From contig CAZKTU010000240.1 in the NCBI GenBank assembly GCA_964555675.1, forward strand, positions 1 through 10,038: a stretch of DNA of 10,038 bases. Reading direction: 5' to 3'. Shown here piece by piece: positions 1-6,070 of this stretch. The first letter of the stretch is position 1. Every line of letters starts with the position of its first letter. This stretch comes from CAIWXH01 sp964555675. Lineage in GTDB: Bacteria > Chloroflexota > Chloroflexia > Chloroflexales > Chloroflexaceae. The translations under genes were made by a program, and so were the position numbers. The notes under the pieces were generated by a model. That model worked only from the letters and a program-made list of their open reading frames with translations, ran no database searches and was not told the DNA's origin.

Positions 1-512
1 CCGAGGGCGGGGCCGAGCTCGACACCAGCCGCTGCTTCATGGGCCTCGAGCGCTACGCGCAGCTGCGCGAGCTTCTGCCCGAGGATGTGACCATCGTCGG
101 CGTCGACGAGCACACCGCCCTGGTGGTCGACCTGCACGCCGGCCTGGCCGAGGTCTATGGGCGCGGCGTGGTCACCATCGCCCGCGGCGGCGAAGAGGAC
201 CAGGTGGCGCGCGGCCAGACGATCGGGCTACGCGAGCTCGGGCCCTTCCGCATGCCCGACCTGGCCGAGGGCGTGCCGCCGCAGGTCTGGGCCGACCTCG
301 AGGCCGCCGCGGCCGCCCCCGTCGCCGCGGCCCCGCCCGCAGTCCTGACCCTGGTCGAGGAGCGCCAGGCGGCGCGGGCGCGGCGCGACTGGGCGGCCGC
401 CGACAGCCTCAGGCAGCGCATCGCCGCCCTGGGCTGGCAGGTCCAGGATACCGCCGCGGGGCCCCATCTCGAGCCGCTCGACGAGCAGCCGAGCTCGCCG
501 ATCTCAGGTTGA
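1..512 (+). CDS. S51 peptidase / class I glutamine amidotransferase-like protein with CysS-like C-terminal tail (5' partial)
   Basis: The reading frame is open from base 3 at the window edge, so the N-terminus and any nucleophile lie outside. The visible part has two pieces. The first is the end of an S51/cyanophycinase-like domain: a DTSRCFMG segment, then TIVGVDEHTALVV and VYGRGVVTI. These match segment for segment the downstream gene's TLIGIDEQTGMI and VYGRGMVTL. After an Ala/Pro-rich linker (about 303-344) comes a tail (about 351-473) with LVEERQAARARRDWAAAD, an arginine-rich helix, LGWQVQDTAAGPH and then the end. This is the pattern of the C-terminal helix-and-hook of cysteinyl-tRNA synthetase. 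No synthetase catalytic domain is visible, so this is not a tRNA synthetase on this evidence. Such tailed proteins may be automatically named CysS. The substrate is unknown. The next gene begins 27 nt downstream and looks like a diverged paralogue, so the two are probably co-transcribed. Confidence 0.75.
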   Translation, partial: EGGAELDTSRCFMGLERYAQLRELLPEDVTIVGVDEHTALVVDLHAGLAEVYGRGVVTIARGGEEDQVARGQTIGLRELGPFRMPDLAEGVPPQVWADLEAAAAAPVAAAPPAVLTLVEERQAARARRDWAAADSLRQRIAALGWQVQDTAAGPHLEPLDEQPSSPISG

Positions 513-539
513 GCTTCACTCGGCAGCTGGAGGCGCATC

Positions 540-1248
540 ATGGCCGGATTTCTGGTCCTCGAGGGCGGCGGCGAGTTCGGCGGCCTGATGGCCGAGGTTG
601 ATCGGCGGGCCATCGATCTCGCCGGAGGCCCCCAGGCGGCGATCCGCGTCGTCCCCACGGCGGCCGCGCCCGACAACAATCATCGCCGCGCCGGCCAGAA
701 CGGCGTACACTGGTTCCAGCAGCTCGGCGCGAGCGACGTCGCCGCGCTCCCGGTGATTGACCGCGCCTCGGCCCAGGACCCGGCCCTCGCCGCCCAGCTC
801 GCTCAGGCGCGCCTGATCTTCTTGCTCGGCGGCTTTCCACGCTACCTCGGCGAGACCCTCGCCGGCAGCCGCTGCTGGAGTGCGATCGTCCAGGCCTACG
901 AGTCCGGCGCCGTGGTGGCCGGCAGCAGCGCCGGGGCGATGGTGCTCTGCGAGCACTACTACGATCCCGGCCGCCAGGAGCTCTGCGCCGGCCTCGGGCT
1001 CGTGCCGAACAGCTGCGTGCTGCCCCACCACGACACCTTTGGCCGGGCCTGGTCCGGGCGCCTTGCCTCGCTCTTGCCCGATGCCACCCTGATCGGCATC
1101 GACGAGCAGACCGGCATGATCGCCGAGGTTGGCCCGAGCGAGCGGCGCGACTGGCGAGTCTACGGGCGAGGCATGGTCACCCTGTACGCCGCCGGCGCGT
1201 CCAGCCTGGCGGCCCCCGGCACCACCTTCGCGCTGCCCCGCCGCCGCG
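540..1248 (+). CDS. Peptidase S51 (cyanophycinase/PepE-like) family protein, 3' end lost in assembly gap
   Basis: The start is ATG 540 with GGAGG at 529-533, 6 nt upstream. The protein has the S51 serine peptidase layout. A beta-strand FLVLEGGGEFGG opens it. A PTAAAP segment follows near residue 40, then FLLGGFPRYL at 94-103, and the nucleophile elbow GSSAGAM at 128-134 with Ser130 as the probable catalytic serine. LPHHDTFG at 161-168 supplies the likely catalytic histidine. IGIDEQTG and VYGRGMVTL close the domain. Members of this fold cleave peptides or isopeptides such as cyanophycin or Asp-X dipeptides, but cyanophycinase activity is not established here. 236 residues are readable before the run of N. 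By comparison with the upstream paralogue the domain is essentially complete, so the stop is probably just inside the gap. An apparent fusion to the stress protein downstream is only N being translated as X. No signal peptide is seen, so the protein is probably cytoplasmic. Confidence 0.75.
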
Positions 1249-1348
1249 NNNNNNNNNNNNNNNNNNNNNNNNNNNNNNNNNNNNNNNNNNNNNNNNNNNN
1301 NNNNNNNNNNNNNNNNNNNNNNNNNNNNNNNNNNNNNNNNNNNNNNNN
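1249..1348. other. Assembly gap (100 N)
   Basis: Exactly 100 consecutive N, the usual placeholder for a scaffold join of unknown size. The true distance between the S51 gene and the stress-protein gene is therefore not known. One or more genes, or a repeat, could be missing. The left flank ends in a CCG-rich stretch that could be hard to sequence. Confidence 0.98.
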
Positions 1349-1410
1349 TCCGTTGCGGCACCGTTATCGCCGGTATGTGACTTTTTCCTCATCCGGGACG
1401 TGGCGGGCGC

Positions 1411-1416
1411 TATACT
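1411..1416 (+). promoter_or_regulatory. Possible -10 element for the universal stress protein gene
   Basis: TATACT matches the -10 consensus at five of six positions and stands out in a GC-rich context, 72 nt before the start codon. I find no convincing -35 hexamer 16-18 nt upstream, so this is only a candidate. The rest of 1349-1487 shows no gene and no strong structure. Confidence 0.3.
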
Positions 1417-1487
1417 CGCAAGTGGGCCGGTGCATCATATGCGCAGGGCCCGAGCGCTATCAGCTTATTGTCCGGGCGGAGGTCGCC

Positions 1488-2399
1488 ATGTACCGTTCAA
1501 TTCTCGTCCCACTCGATGGATCTGCCGCCAGCGAGCACGCTATCCCCTACGCCCTCGGGATCGCCCGCCGCGCCGCGGCCACGGTGCAGCTCGTCCACGT
1601 CAGCACCCCCGCCCAGCGCGTCCCCGGCTCGGGCCGCACAGTCAGCGAGATCGAGGAGCAGCGCGAGCGGGCCCGCGTCTACCTATCCGAGCTCGGCGGC
1701 GAGCTGTCCGAGCGCTGGGAGGTGCCGGTCAGCGCCCTGGTGCTCGACGGCCCGGCGGCGACCGCCCTCAACGCCTATGCCACCACGGCGGGGACCGACC
1801 TGATCGTGATGACCACCCACGGCCGTAGTGCGCTGTCGCGCCTGTGGCTGGGCAGCGTGGCCGACACCCTGGTGCGCCAGACCCACCTGCCGCTGCTGCT
1901 CACCAGGCCCCACGGCGAGCCGGTCGACCTGCTCGAGACGGTCCACGACCAGCCCTTCGAGCGCATCCTGATCACCCTCGACGGCTCAGAGCTGGCCGAG
2001 CGCGTCCTGGGCCCGGCCCTCGCCCTGGGCGGCCTGATGGGCGCCGCCGTGACGCTCCTGCAGGTGATCGAGATGCCGATCGTCGGCTACTCGCCCGCCG
2101 CCAAGGCCGAGCACCTCGAGGAGCGCGTCCTGGCCCAGTGGCAGAGCGAGGCCTCGGGCTACCTGCACGAGGTCGCGGCCCGCGCAGAGGGCCAGCTCCC
2201 CGCCCTGACTACCCGCGTGCTCGTCGGCCACCCGGCCAGCCTCATCCTCGAGTACGCCCGCGAGCACGCCTTTGACCTGATCGCCCTGGCGACCCACGGG
2301 CGGGGCGGCGTGCGCCGCATGCTGATTGGCAGCGCCGCCGACAAGATCGTGCGCGGCGCCGCCTGCCCGGTCCTGGTCTACCGCCCGAGCCTCGACTGA
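1488..2399 (+). CDS. Tandem universal stress protein (two UspA domains)
   Basis: Start ATG 1488 has GGAGG at 1478-1482 at 5-nt spacing. The reading frame is open back into the N gap, but the upstream residues do not look like protein. The 303-residue product carries two UspA folds. Domain 1 begins MYRSILVPLDGS and has THGRSALSRLWLGS at 110-123. Domain 2 begins FERILITLDGS at 157 and has THGRGGVRRMLIGS at 269-282. Both keep the (T/A)-T-H-G-N9-G-S core of the ATP-binding loop of the MJ0577-type Usp subfamily, although the first glycine of the classical G-2x-G-9x-G(S) motif is Thr or Ala here. ATP binding is therefore plausible but not certain. Two-domain Usps are common cytoplasmic stress or energy-status proteins, and the sequence does not show the specific signal. 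The gene stands alone, with a terminator 17 nt after the stop. Confidence 0.92.
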   Translation: MYRSILVPLDGSAASEHAIPYALGIARRAAATVQLVHVSTPAQRVPGSGRTVSEIEEQRERARVYLSELGGELSERWEVPVSALVLDGPAATALNAYATTAGTDLIVMTTHGRSALSRLWLGSVADTLVRQTHLPLLLTRPHGEPVDLLETVHDQPFERILITLDGSELAERVLGPALALGGLMGAAVTLLQVIEMPIVGYSPAAKAEHLEERVLAQWQSEASGYLHEVAARAEGQLPALTTRVLVGHPASLILEYAREHAFDLIALATHGRGGVRRMLIGSAADKIVRGAACPVLVYRPSLD

Positions 2400-2415
2400 C
2401 CTCTCACAGGGGTGG

Positions 2416-2447
2416 TGTGGAGGGCCCTGCCCTCCACATTCTTTTTT
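2416..2447 (+). terminator. Intrinsic terminator of the universal stress protein gene
   Basis: A perfect 9-bp stem, GTGGAGGGC (2417-2425) with GCCCTCCAC (2429-2437), closes a 3-nt loop. It extends to 10 bp with T2416-A2438. It is followed by TTCTTTTTT, a good U-tract on the plus strand. It starts 17 nt after the stop codon. On the minus strand the U-tract is missing, so it should terminate only rightward transcription. Confidence 0.85.
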
Positions 2448-2448
2448 G

Positions 2449-2461
2449 GGGCCGAAGGCCC
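2449..2461. repeat. Small GC hairpin after the terminator
   Basis: GGGCC-GAA-GGCCC forms a 5-bp perfect inverted repeat just after the terminator's T-run. No T-run follows it in either direction. It lies between the convergent ends of the stress-protein gene and the reductase gene and has no assigned role. Confidence 0.4.
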
Positions 2462-2489
2462 ACCCCCCGCCGCGGGCAGCGGCGATCCC

Positions 2490-2504
2490 TGTAACTCGGT
2501 TACA
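2490..2504. repeat. Inverted repeat at the 3' end of the minus-strand operon
   Basis: TGTAAC-TCG-GTTACA is a 6-bp perfect inverted repeat 8 nt beyond the stop codon of the reductase gene. It could form a short hairpin in the minus-strand transcript, but it is AT-poor in its flanks and has no U-tract. It is at best a weak or factor-assisted transcript end. I see no better terminator for the minus-strand operon. Confidence 0.4.
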
Positions 2505-2512
2505 AACCCACC

Positions 2513-4528
2513 CTACACGGTAATCGCGTTGCCGCGGTAGATCCGCGCCCTGTAGCGGCTCTCCTGGGGGCTGGGCAGCGGCACACTGGTGAGCAGCACC
2601 GCCTCGACGAAGCGCTCCAGCTCCTCCTCCTCCTCGGCGGCGGTGCGCGGGCCCTCATCGCGCGCGCGGCGGGTCAGGTCGACCTGGTTGACCGCCGTGT
2701 AGTGGGCGATGCGCTCGCACTCGGCCCCCAGGGTCGCCGTGAAGGCGTGAAGGGTCGTCTTGACGAAGTTGGCCAGGGCGAAGCTGTCCTCGCTCGAGCG
2801 CGACGGCGTGGGTGGGGTCACTAGTACCAGGCGCGCGCCGTCCATGGTCGCGGCCATGCGGGCCACGCGCATGTGGTGGGTGACCTGCTGCTCGATCAGC
2901 TCGACGAAGTCCTCGGCGCTGAGCACCGTCGACCAGTCGCCCGTCACGTCGGGGGCGAGGCGCACATTCGGCAGGCGGCGGAAGGGGGTCGAGATGACCG
3001 CGTCGGCCGGGCCGTAAATGGCGCGGGCTCGCTCGATGCCCGTCTCGAGGTCGCCGTCGGTCACCACCACGGCCATGCGCCGGTCGCTCAGCTGCTCCTC
3101 GAAGGCGGCCCCGATCGCCGTGGCCGCATCGGCGCTCTCGGTCAGCAGCACCACCCGCGCGGCGCCGTGGGTCTCGAGGTAGGCGTGGGCCAGCCAGGCC
3201 AGGTGCTCGCGCAGGTGCTCGCCGATCAGATAGATCGTGCTGCCGCGCAGGCCGACCAGGCGCAGCGGGGCGGCGTGGCCGAACAGCTCGCCCTCGGTGA
3301 CCGCCCGCTCGAAGCGCAGCCCGCCCGAGGTGTGGAAGGTCTCGCCGCTGACGAAGCGGTCGGCCAGGTGGTAGACCGTCGAGAGGGCCACGTCCTCGTT
3401 GGTGGGCAGGCGGCGCAGGTGCAGCATGCCCAGGATGCGCTCGCCGACCCTGGCGCCCTCGCGCTCGTACTCGGCCGGGGTGAAGAAGGGGTCGGGCGGG
3501 GCCACGAAGGCGGCCAGGGCCTCGTCGGCGCGTGGGCCGAGCTGGCCGCCCCGCTGCAGGCGGCCGATCAGCTTGCGGGCCATGCTCGCGTTGACGAAGC
3601 GCCGGTGCGAGCCGCCCGCCGGGTCGCTCTGGGCGGCGATGCGGGCGGCCAGGGCGCGCAGGGCGGCCGGCTGGCGCTGATCGGCCGCCACGGTCTGCAC
3701 GTCGTCGTGGAGCACCGCGGCGAGCATGTCGCCCCGGGTCGGGGCGCCCTCGTTCCCGGCGCCGAGCATGGCCGTGTAGACCTCGCCCAGGCGCTTGTTC
3801 TCGAGGATGACCCGCGCGCGGCGCTGGAACATGCTGGGCCGGTCGGCGGTGCCGCGCAGGCGGTCGCCGTCGACGGGGCCGGGCGAGACCGCGTTGATCT
3901 GCACCTCTGGCCCTAAGAAGCGCGCCAGGGCCTCGACCATGGCCCGCTGGCCGGCCTTGCTCACCGCGTAGTCCGAGCGGTTGGGGTAGGCGATCGCGAC
4001 ATACTTCTCGCCGCCGAAGTAGGACGAGACATTGATCACGTGGCCGCCGCCGCGGGCCTTCATCTGGGGCGCGAAGGCGCGGATCAGGGCATAGTTGCTG
4101 TTCAGGTTGGCCTGCAGGCAGTGGCGCCAGCCGTCGAGGGGCATATCGATCACCATGTCCTCGGCGCCGACCACGCCGGCGTTGTTGATCAGGTAGTCGA
4201 CGTGGCCGTAGGTGGTGATCGCCCTGTAGGCCAGGCGCTCGATGTCGGTGGGGTTGCCCACGTCGCAGTGGGGCTCGATCGCCACGCGGGCGGCCGGGTC
4301 GGCGTAGCCCGCCTCGCTCAGCTCGGCCACAATGCGCTCGCGCAGGGCCTCGAGGGGGCCGGGGCTGCGCGCCGCCAGCATCAGCTTCGCCCCGCTCAGG
4401 GCCAGCAGGCGGCCCAGGGCCGCCCCGATGCCGACGCTGCCACCGGTGATCACGGCCACCTTGTCCATGTGCAGGCCCCGCAGCCGCTGCAGCAGCGCCG
4501 GGTCGAGCTCGCTCGCGTGTGTCGACAT
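2513..4528 (-). CDS. Stand-alone C-terminal half of malonyl-CoA reductase (tandem SDR domains, 671 aa)
   Basis: The protein aligns from end to end with roughly residues 550-1219 of the bifunctional Chloroflexus malonyl-CoA reductase (recalled sequence). Shared stretches include ALSGAKLMLAAR, NVSSYFGGEK, DYAVSKAGQRAM, LGPEVQINAVSPGPVDGDR, SGETFHTSGGLRFER, STIYLIGEHLREHL, LHAFTATLGAE and the C-terminal RGNAITV. In that enzyme this half reduces malonyl-CoA to malonate semialdehyde with NADPH. Domain 1 is a catalytic SDR: TGGSVGIG at 28-35, Asp89, NNAG at 115-118, Ser169, Tyr187 and Lys191. Domain 2 (about 440-671) is an SDR-like partner without the active-site tetrad. The N-terminal half, which reduces the semialdehyde to 3-hydroxypropionate, is absent. 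Upstream lie only a 32-nt gap and the DUF6285-like gene. The start is ATG 4528 with GAGG 5 nt upstream; the open frame runs on to 4993, but that extension is the antisense shadow of the next gene. It is last in the operon. Whether the substrate is malonyl-CoA or another acyl-CoA is not shown. Confidence 0.88.
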   Translation of the reverse strand: MSTHASELDPALLQRLRGLHMDKVAVITGGSVGIGAALGRLLALSGAKLMLAARSPGPLEALRERIVAELSEAGYADPAARVAIEPHCDVGNPTDIERLAYRAITTYGHVDYLINNAGVVGAEDMVIDMPLDGWRHCLQANLNSNYALIRAFAPQMKARGGGHVINVSSYFGGEKYVAIAYPNRSDYAVSKAGQRAMVEALARFLGPEVQINAVSPGPVDGDRLRGTADRPSMFQRRARVILENKRLGEVYTAMLGAGNEGAPTRGDMLAAVLHDDVQTVAADQRQPAALRALAARIAAQSDPAGGSHRRFVNASMARKLIGRLQRGGQLGPRADEALAAFVAPPDPFFTPAEYEREGARVGERILGMLHLRRLPTNEDVALSTVYHLADRFVSGETFHTSGGLRFERAVTEGELFGHAAPLRLVGLRGSTIYLIGEHLREHLAWLAHAYLETHGAARVVLLTESADAATAIGAAFEEQLSDRRMAVVVTDGDLETGIERARAIYGPADAVISTPFRRLPNVRLAPDVTGDWSTVLSAEDFVELIEQQVTHHMRVARMAATMDGARLVLVTPPTPSRSSEDSFALANFVKTTLHAFTATLGAECERIAHYTAVNQVDLTRRARDEGPRTAAEEEEELERFVEAVLLTSVPLPSPQESRYRARIYRGNAITV

Positions 4529-4560
4529 GGGCTCCTCAATTACTTTCGCACGAAAGAAGG

Positions 4561-4965
4561 CTATATTCCGACGCGGGCCAGGAAGCGCGGGTTGGCGATG
4601 CGCAGCCTGGCCTCGACGGCCCCCACGGCGTAGGCCAGGGCCGCCTCGGCCCAGGGGCCCTCGTCGGCGTCCCCCCGCCTGATGCGGGCGCAGAGCTGGC
4701 GGGCCATCTGCTCGGCCTCGGCCCGCAGCTCGGCCCCCGTCGCCGGCGGCTCGCCCGGCGCGCCGAGCAGGGCCGCCAGCTCGCGCCACTCCTGGCGCGC
4801 CGGCTCGTCGCCCGCCTGCAGCTCGCGCGTCAGGATGGCCATCAGATTGGCGGCGATCAGCACCCTGAAGCGCAGGCGCGGGTCGGCCATGGCCGGCGCC
4901 ACCTCGCTGCGAAGGAATTCGCCCACGGCTTCGGCCAGCTCGTCGGCGTTCGGTCGATCCTGCAT
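4561..4965 (-). CDS. DUF6285-like small protein, likely partner of the adjacent phosphotransferase
   Basis: The chosen start is ATG 4965, giving MQDRPNADELAEAVGEFL and 134 residues, because GGAG sits 6 nt upstream and this matches the family's usual N-terminus. An in-frame ATG at 5016 has no ribosome binding site. The protein is helical, with no signal peptide or membrane segment. Landmarks are RPNADELAEAV, a conserved RFRVLIAANLMAILTREL helix, and a C-terminal RIANPRFL. This is the pattern I recall for DUF6285, whose members sit beside APH-fold phosphotransferases and acyl-CoA dehydrogenases. The best parallel is LvaB of Pseudomonas putida, a small protein needed for 4-hydroxyacyl-CoA phosphorylation by LvaA; I recall LvaB as belonging to this family but could not check it. 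The gene lies 54 nt after the phosphotransferase and 32 nt before the reductase. A kinase-activating role is inference. TetR was considered, but there is no helix-turn-helix. Confidence 0.75.
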   Translation of the reverse strand: MQDRPNADELAEAVGEFLRSEVAPAMADPRLRFRVLIAANLMAILTRELQAGDEPARQEWRELAALLGAPGEPPATGAELRAEAEQMARQLCARIRRGDADEGPWAEAALAYAVGAVEARLRIANPRFLARVGI

Positions 4966-5019
4966 GATCTGCTCCGCAGTGCAATTCCGACATGCCCGGT
5001 CGGGCAGCCCTTCCATAAC

Positions 5020-6060
5020 CTAGCCGTGGGATACCAGGCTGCCCAGCAGCCGCAGCGCTTCATACTCGATCTCGGCGGCGCGGCGGCCGAGGCTGACGAA
5101 CTCCAGGTTGCTCTCTTCGCCGCTCAGGTGCCGGCGGGCCTGCTTCAGGCAGCCGATCGCCCACCAGACATTCGCCAGCAGCTCCCAGTAGGCGATGCGG
5201 GCCGGGTCGACGGGCCTGCCGCTGTGGCGGGCGTAGGCCGCGTGGAACTCGTCGGGCTGACCGATGCCGCCCAGGCGCAGCTCGTCGACGCCGAAGCGCC
5301 ACTCGCGGATGAGGCCCCAGGTCAGGTCCTCGGCGTAGTCGCCGATGTGGGCGAACTCCCAGTCGATCACCCCGGCCAGGCCGCCCTCGGGCGTGACCAG
5401 CAGGTTGCCGATCCGATAGTCGCCGTGCACCAGCACCGGGCGCTCGGGCGGCGGCGGCTCATTGCGGCGCAGCCAGCGCAGGCATAGCTCGAGGGCCGGG
5501 TGCGGCTCGTCGATTGCGTCCAGCTCGGCCGCGATCTGAGCCAGGCGGGCCTGGGCGGGCGTCTGGCCCGCGGCCGGCCCCGGCAGGCAGGCCCAGAGCT
5601 CGTGGCGCTCGAGGTCGACCGCGTGGATGGCCGCCAGGGCCGCGCCCATCTGGGCGGGCAGCAGGGCGCGGGCCGCCGCGAAACGGGGCTCTTTGACCAG
5701 CTTGCGGCCAATGCTCTCGGCCTCGACCCGCTCGACCAGCAGCGCGGGCGCGCCCAGCAGGTCGTCGAGGAAGCGGAAGGGCCGCGGCACCGGCGCGCCC
5801 GCCTCGGCCGCCGCCCGGTGGACCCGGTGCTCGCTCGGCAGGTCGAGCGAGCTGGCGTAGATCGCGCCGCCCAGGGGCCGCCGCAGGATCAGCGGCAGAG
5901 CCCCGGCGTGGGCGCCCTCGTCCGAGCACAGATCCAGCCGCCAGGTCTCCTGCGAGGCGCCGCCGGCGATCAGGGCCATGCCCTCGATCCAGACCGGGCG
6001 ACCCAGGGCCTTGCCCAGTTGGTGCTCAAGGGCGCGCTGGAGTGCAATCGTGTCTGTCAC
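5020..6060 (-). CDS. APH-fold phosphotransferase, LvaA / ACAD10-11 kinase-like
   Basis: Start GTG 6060 is supported by GGGAG 6 nt upstream and lies 10 nt after the dehydrogenase stop. The 346-residue protein has a complete aminoglycoside-phosphotransferase-like kinase core. It has a nucleotide loop GGASQETW at 33-40, the catalytic loop HGDYRIGNL at 212-220 with Asp214 as base and Asn219, and the metal site IDWEFAHIGDYAEDL at 232-246 with Asp233. The usual beta-3 lysine region reads LILRRP, so arginine 60 or 61 takes its place. IREWRFG followed by GGIG at about 251-267 is typical of the subfamily found next to acyl-CoA dehydrogenases rather than of antibiotic kinases. Known relatives phosphorylate the 4-hydroxyl of acyl-CoAs (LvaA with LvaB; the kinase domains of ACAD10 and ACAD11). 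The neighbours on both sides fit this role. An aminoglycoside substrate is unlikely. The exact acyl chain is not visible. Confidence 0.85.
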   Translation of the reverse strand: MTDTIALQRALEHQLGKALGRPVWIEGMALIAGGASQETWRLDLCSDEGAHAGALPLILRRPLGGAIYASSLDLPSEHRVHRAAAEAGAPVPRPFRFLDDLLGAPALLVERVEAESIGRKLVKEPRFAAARALLPAQMGAALAAIHAVDLERHELWACLPGPAAGQTPAQARLAQIAAELDAIDEPHPALELCLRWLRRNEPPPPERPVLVHGDYRIGNLLVTPEGGLAGVIDWEFAHIGDYAEDLTWGLIREWRFGVDELRLGGIGQPDEFHAAYARHSGRPVDPARIAYWELLANVWWAIGCLKQARRHLSGEESNLEFVSLGRRAAEIEYEALRLLGSLVSHG

Positions 6061-6070
6061 CTGTCTCTCC

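Noticed and set aside
540..2399. One long protein joining the S51 domain to the universal stress protein
   Set aside because: The frame is open only because 100 N are translated as X. The stress protein has its own ribosome binding site and ATG at 1488, and the residues between the gap and that ATG are not protein-like.
2873..3916. Long plus-strand open frame opposite the reductase gene, and similar ones opposite the other operon genes
   Set aside because: Antisense open frames are expected from the extreme third-position GC of the real genes. They show no recognisable family, no ribosome binding sites, and Arg/Ala/Gly/His-rich composition.
2513..4528. Complete bifunctional malonyl-CoA reductase
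   Set aside because: Only the C-terminal half is encoded, and the sequence upstream belongs to unrelated genes.
4561..4965. TetR-type regulator
   Set aside because: The small size and helical character suggested it, but there is no helix-turn-helix, and the motifs fit DUF6285 better.
4529..4993. N-terminal extension of the malonyl-CoA reductase half
   Set aside because: The extra residues are Arg/Gly/Ala-rich and antisense or frame-shadow to the DUF6285-like gene, with no SDR similarity. ATG 4528 has a good ribosome binding site.
4966..5016. Upstream ATG 5016 as start of the DUF6285-like gene
   Set aside because: It has no ribosome binding site, the extra 17 residues are Cys/Arg-rich and not family-like, and ATG 4965 has GGAG at 6-nt spacing.
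5020..6060. Aminoglycoside resistance gene
   Set aside because: It has the APH fold, but the WRFG...GGIG subfamily features and the acyl-CoA dehydrogenase neighbourhood point to acyl-CoA metabolism.
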